Positions 1 through 7,455 of a stretch of 64,000 nucleotides of DNA are shown piece by piece. Source of the stretch: Longimicrobiales bacterium (GTDB taxonomy: Bacteria; Gemmatimonadota; Gemmatimonadetes; Longimicrobiales; Gaopeijiaceae); the NCBI GenBank assembly GCA_951828585.1, contig OX639991.1, forward strand, positions 496,001 through 560,000, in the 5' to 3' direction. The translations under genes and the position numbers were made by a program. Numbering within the stretch: position 1 is the first letter of the stretch; each line of letters opens with the position of its first letter. Below the pieces are notes generated by a model. It was not told where the DNA came from, did no database searches, and saw only the letters and a list, made by a program, of their open reading frames with translations.

Positions 1-6
1 TGAGAG

Positions 7-1748
7 GCCTCTCACAACCCCGATGGCGGGTCGGGGGCGGTTCCGGGGGCAAAAAACGGGCGTTTCGAGTCCGAAAAGGTTAGTTTGTTCGACCGAACCG
101 AGCCGGTTTCCGGCGCTTGGAGACACCTCGGCGTCCTTGCGGCCGCCGGGGCCGGGAAAGGGTTCGGCGCCTGGCGGCGCCCGCGCTATCCGGAGGGCCC
201 GTGCAGGGTCGCGAGCCCGCGGGCGAGCATGCGCCAGTGCGCCGACGCGCCTCCGATGGTCATCGTAATCCGGCGGCCCGATACGGTGAAGCGCGCCGGG
301 GTGCGGAGCACGCGGTCCGCGAGACGCCGCAGGCTCCAGCCGGTTCCGGTCATGCGCTCCAGCACGGCGCGCTGGACGTGCATGATCTGGTAGCCGAAGC
401 CGGCGAGCAGCAGGCGCACCTGGTTGCACGCGAAGGGGTCCACACCCTTCTCGCGCTTCGCGATCTTCTTGCCCCGGTAGTGGCTCTTGCGGCGCGACGT
501 GGACGACAGGGCCGGGGAGACGACGCTCATCAGCTCGCCCAGGTGGCCCTCCGCCTTGCCGCGCTTGCGGTACAGCGCCAGGAGGTCCTCGCCGGACATC
601 TCCTCCGACGGCATCGAGGTCAGCAGCCAGAAGCAGCGCGGGATGAGTTCGCCCGGCCGCTCGACGACGACCTGCACGACCCGGCGGGAACGGGACCACG
701 ACCCGGCCCGGTAGGACGACTCGCAAACCCAGGTGCGGGGCTCGCCGCCGGGCGCCCCGTTGTTCAGCGCATCCCAGACCACGGCGTCCATGGCCGGCAG
801 CGCCAGGCGCTTCAGCACGGCGTTGTTGCGCACCCGGGCCACGTAGTGCGTGCCCCGCTCCTCCAGCGCCGCCATCAGCGGCTCGCCGGGATATCCCGCG
901 TCGAAGCGCACCGCTGCCTTCCCGCACAGATGCCGCTCCGCCCGCTCCAGCACCTCGAGGACGAACTCCAGCCCGCCGTCCGCCGTGTGCACCTGCCCCT
1001 CGCGCAGCCGCAGATCCAGGATGTCGCCCGTCTCCCCCGCCGCCGCCACGATCGGATGATACACGCGCCGGTGATAGTAGCCGTTCCACGCGCTGCCCGG
1101 CTGTTCCCCATGGACCTCGACCGGCAGGCTGTCGATGTCGATCACCAGCGTCTTCGGACGCCGCCGGCCGCCCATCGCCTTCAGCCGCCACCCCGCCAGC
1201 CGCTGCAACCCCTCGCGCAGCACCTCGACGCCCTCCTTCGCCGACCACGCCGCCACCCGCCGCGACAGCGTCGGCTGCGAGGGCAGGCACCCGCCCTCGC
1301 CCAGCGGAGCCGTGCCCGCCCGGTCGCCGGTGGCCAGCCGCAGCGCCGGATCGTCGCGCAGCTCCGTCGCGTCGCCATGGTCCCGGCGGCCCTGCCCCGC
1401 CAGCAGCAGAAGCGTCCGCGCCAGCCGCCTCTGAGAATGCCGGATCCGGCGCCCGTCCCGCTTGTCCGGCAGCCCCTCCGCCAGAAACCGCACCACCCTG
1501 CTGCGCCGCAGCAGCTCGCGCCCCGTCAGAGCCCCCGAATCCCCCGTGATCCGGTCCCGGCCGGACCCAATCCTGATCGACCTGTTGAAGCTGAACGGCG
1601 CATCCATTATCTTCACCCCCGACGTGATGGCTGGCAGGTGCTCGCGATCCTTCTAACACTCTGAATCTAAAGCACTTGCCGCCTCACGTCGCCTCGCCTC
1701 CCGGCCATTCGTGAATAAGGGGGGATACGGCGAGACGTTGTGAGAGCC
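7..1748 (-). mobile_element. IS1380-family-like insertion sequence, cut into a methylase gene
   Basis: The element holds one DDE transposase gene. Its ends are inferred from a terminal inverted repeat: GCCTCTCACAAC at 7-18 and, inverted, GGCTCTCACAAC at 1737-1748 (11 of 12 identical). The length, about 1.74 kb, suits IS1380 elements. The right end falls exactly where the neighbouring methylase stops resembling its family, which supports it as the true junction. IS1380 elements usually leave a 4-bp target duplication. I see none, but only 6 bases are visible on the left, so a later rearrangement cannot be told from a very old insertion. The first 14 bases of the window form a perfect palindrome, TGAGAGGCCTCTCA, that overlaps the left end. 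Confidence 0.7.
186..1616 (-). CDS. IS1380-family transposase
   Basis: This 476-residue protein has the layout of IS1380/DDE group 1 transposases. An N-terminal region with the motif RELLRRSR is followed by a first catalytic Asp in TLVIDIDSLPVEVHG (about residue 155-170), a second in AVRFDAGYPGE, and a C-terminal basic segment with a Glu in RGKAEGHLGEL. It would cut and rejoin DNA at the element ends. The start shown is a GTG; an in-frame ATG lies three codons later. The frame is intact and very rich in GC, so the element may still be active. It is the only gene in the element. Confidence 0.8.
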   Translation of the reverse strand: MKIMDAPFSFNRSIRIGSGRDRITGDSGALTGRELLRRSRVVRFLAEGLPDKRDGRRIRHSQRRLARTLLLLAGQGRRDHGDATELRDDPALRLATGDRAGTAPLGEGGCLPSQPTLSRRVAAWSAKEGVEVLREGLQRLAGWRLKAMGGRRRPKTLVIDIDSLPVEVHGEQPGSAWNGYYHRRVYHPIVAAAGETGDILDLRLREGQVHTADGGLEFVLEVLERAERHLCGKAAVRFDAGYPGEPLMAALEERGTHYVARVRNNAVLKRLALPAMDAVVWDALNNGAPGGEPRTWVCESSYRAGSWSRSRRVVQVVVERPGELIPRCFWLLTSMPSEEMSGEDLLALYRKRGKAEGHLGELMSVVSPALSSTSRRKSHYRGKKIAKREKGVDPFACNQVRLLLAGFGYQIMHVQRAVLERMTGTGWSLRRLADRVLRTPARFTVSGRRITMTIGGASAHWRMLARGLATLHGPSG

Positions 1749-3807
1749 CTTCATCCGCAACGTTGGAACCAACGGGATGGAAGTCCTCCGCACAAACATC
1801 GCCGAACCCCACGATCTCCTCGCCCTCCACATGAATAGGGTAAAAGCAATTCCGTGCGGTACTGCGTTCCGATTCCCGTCCCCATTTGCGAAGATTGTCG
1901 TACTTCCACTCACTCTGCGACACGGGTTTTCCAGGGATTCCGGCACGCGAGCGTGGAATGCAGAAAAACGCGAAATCATGATTGTAAGAGAAATAGTTGC
2001 CCTGGATGCCCTTTTTGTTGTGGATAACGCTGACACATATCTTATTGTGTTCTGGAAAGTGAAGGGACAGCAAGCGCCCGAGAACCTCTTGCTCGTTCTC
2101 GTCGATAGCAACTATGTGCGATCCGTCGGGGGCAACAAGCAGCCGACTGAGCAACAGCCGATCCGCCATCAACGACAGCCAGGAGGAGTGCTTGTAGGTG
2201 TTCTTATAGAGTATCTCGGAGGTCTTTGAGTTGTACGGTGGATCGATATACACGCACGCCAGCTCCCCACGGTGGCGCTCCCCCAACAGATTGAGGGCCT
2301 GCCAGTTCTCGCTCTGGATCGCCAGCCCGTCCGTCTGGTCCCCGATGTCGTCGATCGCGGCGAGCAGGTCGTCGATGAAGTGCGGTTCGAAATGCCGGGT
2401 GTCGAGGAGGAGTCCCGGATTGCGCTCCAGAAATCCGAGCCGCGCGTCGGGCCCGTCGTCGCCGCCGAACAGTGAGTCGTCATCAACGACACATCCCAGT
2501 CCACGCCACTCTTCCCACTGCGCCTCACATGCCACAACCTGGGAGAGAAGCCGCCCGGGTATCAGCCGTGCCGCCACGCAGTACCGGACATCCACCGCGA
2601 GCTTCCGCTTCTCCCACAGCATCTTCTGGAATCCCTCGATCTGCGCGAGGAACTCGATCACGTTCGTGCCAACCTCCCGTATGATCCGCACCTTGTCGAT
2701 CCAGGCGTCCGCCCGGGCCTCGCCACCTGCGACGAGCGAGCGAAGGGCAAGGACTTCCGACCTGAGATAGTAGTCCAGCTCACGTGCGAGGAACGCCCTG
2801 AGGTCCCGATGAATAAAGAAGTCGGATGTCCGCTTGCGTGCGAAGCGGCGGGCGTGGTGGGTGAAGAGGGTGGGGGCATTGTCGTCGCCCGTGTGGCCAT
2901 CCCAGGCGTCAAGCAGCGCCTTCGCGGCCTCGGGAGTCGTGGCCAACGCTTCGGACACGGACGCCTCCGCACGCTCCAGGATGGCGTCCTGCTGACCGGT
3001 CCTCTTGAGCTCTTTCGCCTCGGCCGGGGTGGGGAGGCGATGGTCGAAGCGCACTTCCAGCGCACGGCGCTCTGCGTCCCAGGCCGCCTCATCCAACAGG
3101 GGGAAGTAGAAGCGAGTCTGTCCCTTGACGTCGTTCTGCTCGACGTTCGCCGAGCGCACCGAGAATCGGACCGACACGCCCGAGCGCGTCCGGTACCGGT
3201 AGTCGGTGAAGTGCTGCGCGGCCTTCACGTAGTACTGGTCGCGGTTGGCCCAGTGGAAGTGAACCTCCTCGCCGTGGTAGGGGACGACGTAGGGGTGTTC
3301 CCACGAGTAGCGCCGCTTCGGAACGAAGTCGCCGTCCTGGTAGTACCGCCGGAAGAACGCGTGGAGGTGGTTGTAGATGTCCTGGCGCACATCACCGGCG
3401 GATTCCGAGTGGCGCGCCCGCTCGCGCCAGAGGTTGTATTTCTGGCCGAGGGGAGTCTCCTGGTACTTCACGAGTTCGCCACTCGGCGCGATGGCGTCCT
3501 CGCCGAAGACCTCGATCATCTGGTCACGAGTCTCCTGGAAGATGCTGGCCCTCTTCGCTTCCGTGTCGATCGCTCCCTCTCCCACGGCCTTCTCGATCGC
3601 GCCGGGCAGTTCCCGGTCTATGTAGCGATCGACGACCTCGCGCTTGTGGTTCATGATCCGGTAGATGCCAAAGTCCAGATCTGAGCAATCGAACTGGAAG
3701 AGTTCGCGGAGGAGAGCCTGGAACTTGACCAGTTCAGGTGAAGGCGGGGGCGGTTCCGCTTGGGCGGTGCGGCCCGGAGCGTACTTGATGTGGAAGGGGG
3801 TGACCAT
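1684..3807 (-). pseudogene. DNA (adenine or cytosine-N4) methyltransferase, C-terminus lost to the IS
   Basis: The first 500 or so residues form an extension like that in large type III-like Mod proteins. It is followed by LAIQSENWQALNLL and the catalytic motif DPPYN (motif IV, Asp near residue 522 from this ATG). Family members continue for several hundred residues. In beta-class enzymes, where motif IV comes first, the SAM-binding FxGxG motif lies in that missing part. Here family-like sequence ends at FHPVGSN, about base 1749, and the last 20 or so residues before the stop are encoded by the IS end. The enzyme is therefore almost certainly inactive. The ATG at 3807 is preferred over a TTG ten codons upstream. 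A restriction or helicase partner that normally follows may lie beyond the window or be deleted. Confidence 0.8.
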
Positions 3808-4082
3808 GGGGTCTACCGGTTCGGGGGGCGGCAGCAAGACATCCCCGCGTCACTCCGGCCAACGCGCCTCAGATCCATGCTATCGATGCTGGGCCGCGAT
3901 CGGAACGCCCGCAACCTCGGTCCGTCATGGCCCCGCGCCCCATGGGCACGAGCACCAGCGGGCCCCGACCCGCTTCGCTAGCACCTGCGGACAGCAGCAG
4001 ACCCTGTCTACGCTCGCCGGTCGCAGAGCATCCGCTCCGCGATCCCGGTTGGCAACAACAGAGATCGCACCTGTGCGAGCTA

Positions 4083-4298
4083 CTACAGTCGAGAGAAGTT
4101 ATATGCATCTCTGATCTCTTGGTTGAAGTACTTGCCCCTTGACTCGCATTGCCGAAACTCATCGAACACCCACTCGTCCACAGCGTCATACACGTACGTC
4201 GCCCCTGTCTTGAGAAAACGTACATGCAACTGCCTCGCGTCCTTGTCGTACCCCACCGCTTCAATGTTCGACGACTCCACATAATGCATCTCAATCAT
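4083..4298 (-). CDS. KTSC domain protein, third gene of the SIR2-HerA operon
   Basis: This 71-residue protein matches the small KTSC domain throughout: VESSNIEAVGYD near the N-terminus, LHVRFLKTGATYVYDAV in the middle and RGKYFNQEIRDAY near the end. KTSC domains occur alone or attached to phage and defence proteins, and their role is not settled. I chose the ATG at 4298 because it overlaps the HerA stop as ATGATTGA (8 bases), a sign of coupled translation; the longer reading from 4340 would lie inside HerA. The neighbourhood suggests a regulator or sensor for the SIR2-HerA pair, which is inference. The 284 bases from its stop to the methylase ATG hold no gene that I recognise. Confidence 0.8.
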   Translation of the reverse strand: MIEMHYVESSNIEAVGYDKDARQLHVRFLKTGATYVYDAVDEWVFDEFRQCESRGKYFNQEIRDAYNFSRL

Positions 4299-6162
4299 GG
4301 CTGTTGTTACCTTCCTCGTTGTTATGGTGTGATTCACCATTAGGCACGGTTTGTTTTCTCCATCCAGCTACTGCGTCTGAATATAGTTGTCGATCTGGCC
4401 TGGCGCCCTCCTGCCACACTCCCGGCAGCCTTGGGTCGTCACCAACCGGTTTGTGTCGTGCGCGGCGAATCCGTACTCGCGATGGTATCGGCATCACTGC
4501 GCCCACGAACAATCCTTCACCCGTTCGCAACGATGAAAGTTGCTGTACAAGCCCACCAAGCTCGTCAGGTAACGACGCGCCCACGATTCCCCTGTCAGCG
4601 CTGTTAGTAGTACGCAAGGCGACGATTGATCCGCATTGACTCAATGCAGCACGCGCAATGTCCGACGGTCGCTGGGTGACCAACATAAGGCCCGTACCGT
4701 ATTTCCTGCCTTCCTTCGCAATCATCGACACAGTACGATGGGCCGGTGACTCCTTCCCCCGCGGCACAAACAAATGTGCTTCATCTAGGACAACCAACAA
4801 TGGCTGCTCTCGGCCACCAATTGCGAGGTTTTGACCCCAGAACAGAACATCATAGACAATCCGCAGCACGGTGCCGACAATTGTAGGCAATACTTGCGAC
4901 GGGACAGCTGACACGTCCAGTATCGTGATCGGACGACTGTGCCCTACCCACGCTGCCACCAGCGCGTCGATATCAGTCTCTATCTTGCCATCACGATCCG
5001 GCGAAAAGCCGCCGCCCGGCCTGAATAGAAAGGAATACCGATTGTCCCGTAACCGACTGCGCATGAGATCGAGGTGCCGCTCGATGTTTCGCTTCTTTCG
5101 ATTCATGTATGGCGACTTGTTGTAAGGACTGGCAGCTGGATAGACGTCGGAGGTCAGCGTCTGCGGGTCGCCCCGCCGTTCGCGCTCGCACGCGTTGTCA
5201 TCTGATTGATTATTCGACTGTGTAAACGTGCGCCTTTCAAAACTATCGAGATCATACCACAGTGTCTCGATGCTAAACGGTATCGGCGAGTCGGCAGTCA
5301 GCGCTTCGACGGGGGGTGGTATTCGCAGGAAGCTGGATGCCTGAGTCTTCATGTCAAGGATCTTGTCTCTAATAGCTACTTCGTGGTTTGGCTGGAGTTC
5401 TCCGAGCGTAAGCATCTGCAGCTCGCGAAAGGGAAGCGCCCAGAACGGAACACACAATGACCGCTTGCCCGCTATCTCCTCAGGCTCAACGCGGAACACC
5501 TTTGCGTAATCGTCCAACGCAGCACCGTATTCTCCGTGCGGATCAATAACGAGTGCCCGAGCCCTCGGGAGGCTGCTGTCCGCGACAGCCTCAAGCAATA
5601 CAGAAACCAGATTCGATTTCCCGGCGCCCGTGGAGCCCACAATAGCGCAGTGGCGACTTACAAGACCCGCAATGTCGACATCTGCCGAAATGTTCGATGT
5701 TCCGGCAATGGTGCCTACGGAGATTCCGCGCTGCGAGTCCTGCCTTGAGCCGTAGATCGTTCTCGCGTCACGATTGGTCACAATGTGGACTTCATCGCCG
5801 ACAGTAGGATACTGGCTCACACCCCTTTCAAACTCTCCACCAAGCGCTTCCCCAAACAACATTACGGTCATCCAGCGGTACCCCGTGAGCTCCCGCTCCA
5901 GTGTAGTGTCAGCCAACGATCCTTCAGAAACCGCACCGGCAATGGCTGCTGGTATCGCATCGGCGCCAGTCTGCGTACACACTGCGTAAATGTCTGTGTA
6001 GCCGATCGGCAGGCGTACAAAACTGCCAATTTGACCAACGCGATATGACTCGCCACCGACCAATAACAGAGTGGACGGCATGTCGTCACGCAATCGAACA
6101 CGAACCGTTGCGCCGGCAACTGACGCGACTCGACCTATATATGTCGGAGCAGAGAGCGACAT
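4291..6162 (-). CDS. HerA-type hexameric DNA translocase/ATPase (DUF87)
   Basis: A 623-residue HerA/FtsK-superfamily ATPase. An N-terminal beta-barrel (HAS-barrel) precedes Walker A GSTGAGKSN at 176-184. Walker B LLVVLDEAH is at about 455-463, followed by the sensor motif MLVTQRPSDIA and a conserved Arg-rich segment. In known Sir2-HerA defence, HerA rings assemble with SIR2 and license NAD hydrolysis during phage infection. A low-complexity, polar stretch at about 310-350 looks like an insertion. The start is one base after the SIR2 stop (TGA G ATG), so the two are translated together. Codon usage and GC content are visibly lower than in the cox genes next door, suggesting horizontal transfer. 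Confidence 0.92.
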   Translation of the reverse strand: MSLSAPTYIGRVASVAGATVRVRLRDDMPSTLLLVGGESYRVGQIGSFVRLPIGYTDIYAVCTQTGADAIPAAIAGAVSEGSLADTTLERELTGYRWMTVMLFGEALGGEFERGVSQYPTVGDEVHIVTNRDARTIYGSRQDSQRGISVGTIAGTSNISADVDIAGLVSRHCAIVGSTGAGKSNLVSVLLEAVADSSLPRARALVIDPHGEYGAALDDYAKVFRVEPEEIAGKRSLCVPFWALPFRELQMLTLGELQPNHEVAIRDKILDMKTQASSFLRIPPPVEALTADSPIPFSIETLWYDLDSFERRTFTQSNNQSDDNACERERRGDPQTLTSDVYPAASPYNKSPYMNRKKRNIERHLDLMRSRLRDNRYSFLFRPGGGFSPDRDGKIETDIDALVAAWVGHSRPITILDVSAVPSQVLPTIVGTVLRIVYDVLFWGQNLAIGGREQPLLVVLDEAHLFVPRGKESPAHRTVSMIAKEGRKYGTGLMLVTQRPSDIARAALSQCGSIVALRTTNSADRGIVGASLPDELGGLVQQLSSLRTGEGLFVGAVMPIPSRVRIRRARHKPVGDDPRLPGVWQEGARPDRQLYSDAVAGWRKQTVPNGESHHNNEEGNNSHD

Positions 6163-6163
6163 C

Positions 6164-7321
6164 TCAGTCCCTTTCTGTTATGGATTCAATGAATCGACAG
6201 AACACCGCAAAATCTCCGATCCTCACCTCAACTTCGGTCGAAGCGTCTGAGCCGCTGGAAGACTCGATGACGTTAGATAGTATAGCTGGCACTGCAGAGG
6301 AGTGCCACGGAGCGTGACGCCCGCTGAGTACGCCCGTCTGAGGGCCAATTACGATCAGATTACGATGCCTGCGTGCTTGTCTGAATAGATGACTATCCGT
6401 GGGCTCCTCCGCGAATTGGAGAGCATAGATGTGGGTTCGCGGTCGATTCTTCAGTGCCGTGAACATTAGGTCGTTGATGTGTTCGTCACTGAAACTGAAT
6501 CCACAGATGACCAATACAGCATCTTGTTGGTTCAAGAACCAGATAAGGCGATCGCGGAAAGCCACATAGGGCTGTTGTCGCGACTCGTCGTACTTCTGAA
6601 ACGACGGATAGATCATCTCCCCGTCGCCTACAGTCCCACCCCGTACGATGACAGATCGATGCCCGCAAGTTATTCGTCGCCACGCCACAGATCCATGCAT
6701 TTTCCACAACCTGGACCACATGGCACCCGGCTGGGCCTCTGGGTCTCTAAGGCTCTCGGGGAAGAAGAACGGCCGGTGGCTCCCGACAAAACCGTCATGT
6801 AATGGAACACGCTCCAATTCCATTCCATGTTCAAGCAACACGTCATAGTTTACGGTAAAGACTTCGACCGGCCGACGGTGCGACGATCGCGATATCCACT
6901 TGGCAAACTGCCGATGCGGGAAGCTTTCCGGAATCAAGGAGATGTCGGGCGTGACAATGCGGGCAATCGCCTTACGCGTAGCGCAGTCTAGCTTCTTGAC
7001 ATCCTCTCTATTCAGTCCTGACAGCTCATCGGAATCACTCATAGCATCTATCATTGCATATAGACGCGACAAGATGTCCTCGATATTGCCCTCACGGCAG
7101 TGACTGGCAATCGAGTCCCATGCGTGGGCAAATTTGTTGCCCAGCGCTTGAGCGGCATTCTTACACGTCGCAGTCATCCCTTTAACGGTTGGAATGAGTG
7201 CGACATCGTCCACCCGCACACTGGATGATGTGCCAGCTCCGAAGAGGAATGCGATGGGCTTGTCGTGCAGCGCCAGGTGATTTCGCAGTTCGTCTAGCGT
7301 CTTGACGGGATCGTGTGTCAC
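6164..7321 (-). CDS. SIR2-like NADase, effector of a Sir2-HerA defence system
   Basis: About 385 residues when read from the GTG at 7321. The SIR2 fold is clear: GAGTS at 28-32 (nucleotide binding), TVNYD at 156-160 with the conserved Asn, KMHGSV at 207-212 with the likely catalytic His209, and GFSFSDEHIN at 274-283. Defence SIR2 proteins hydrolyse NAD to arrest an infected cell. An alternative ATG at 7351 would add ten residues encoded by a poly-C/poly-G tract, so I prefer the GTG. The gene leads the operon SIR2-HerA-KTSC. Its upstream side is the abrupt change from lower-GC to very GC-rich DNA. Confidence 0.9.
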   Translation of the reverse strand: MTHDPVKTLDELRNHLALHDKPIAFLFGAGTSSSVRVDDVALIPTVKGMTATCKNAAQALGNKFAHAWDSIASHCREGNIEDILSRLYAMIDAMSDSDELSGLNREDVKKLDCATRKAIARIVTPDISLIPESFPHRQFAKWISRSSHRRPVEVFTVNYDVLLEHGMELERVPLHDGFVGSHRPFFFPESLRDPEAQPGAMWSRLWKMHGSVAWRRITCGHRSVIVRGGTVGDGEMIYPSFQKYDESRQQPYVAFRDRLIWFLNQQDAVLVICGFSFSDEHINDLMFTALKNRPRTHIYALQFAEEPTDSHLFRQARRHRNLIVIGPQTGVLSGRHAPWHSSAVPAILSNVIESSSGSDASTEVEVRIGDFAVFCRFIESITERD

Positions 7322-7455
7322 CCCCCTCACCCCCCCACCCCCTCCGACCACCTCTCAACTGCCCCCCACCCCACGCTCAGACCACCCCCCCGCACCTCCC
7401 TCACCCACCCCGCCCCGGCTACCATCACCACGCTCATTCGGCCTCTCCACCCCCG
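7322..7455. other. C/G-run spacer between coxL and the SIR2 operon
   Basis: The 134 bases between the coxL stop and the SIR2 start are almost all C on the plus strand, with several runs of 5 to 7. On the minus strand, which carries the SIR2 leader, this gives closely spaced G runs that could form G-quadruplexes. No gene, ordinary -10/-35 pair or clear stem-loop terminator is visible. It marks the island boundary. Confidence 0.5.

Noticed and set aside
117-1664. 515-codon plus-strand frame over the transposase
   Set aside because: It is the complement of the transposase gene and shows no family features. Many similar long frames in this GC-rich DNA were dropped for the same reason.
1651-1672. 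IS1380-type end at the TTTAGATTC sequence near 1665
   Set aside because: It recalls the ISEcp1 end but has no partner on the left. The pair at 7-18 and 1737-1748 is a better match and fits the methylase break.
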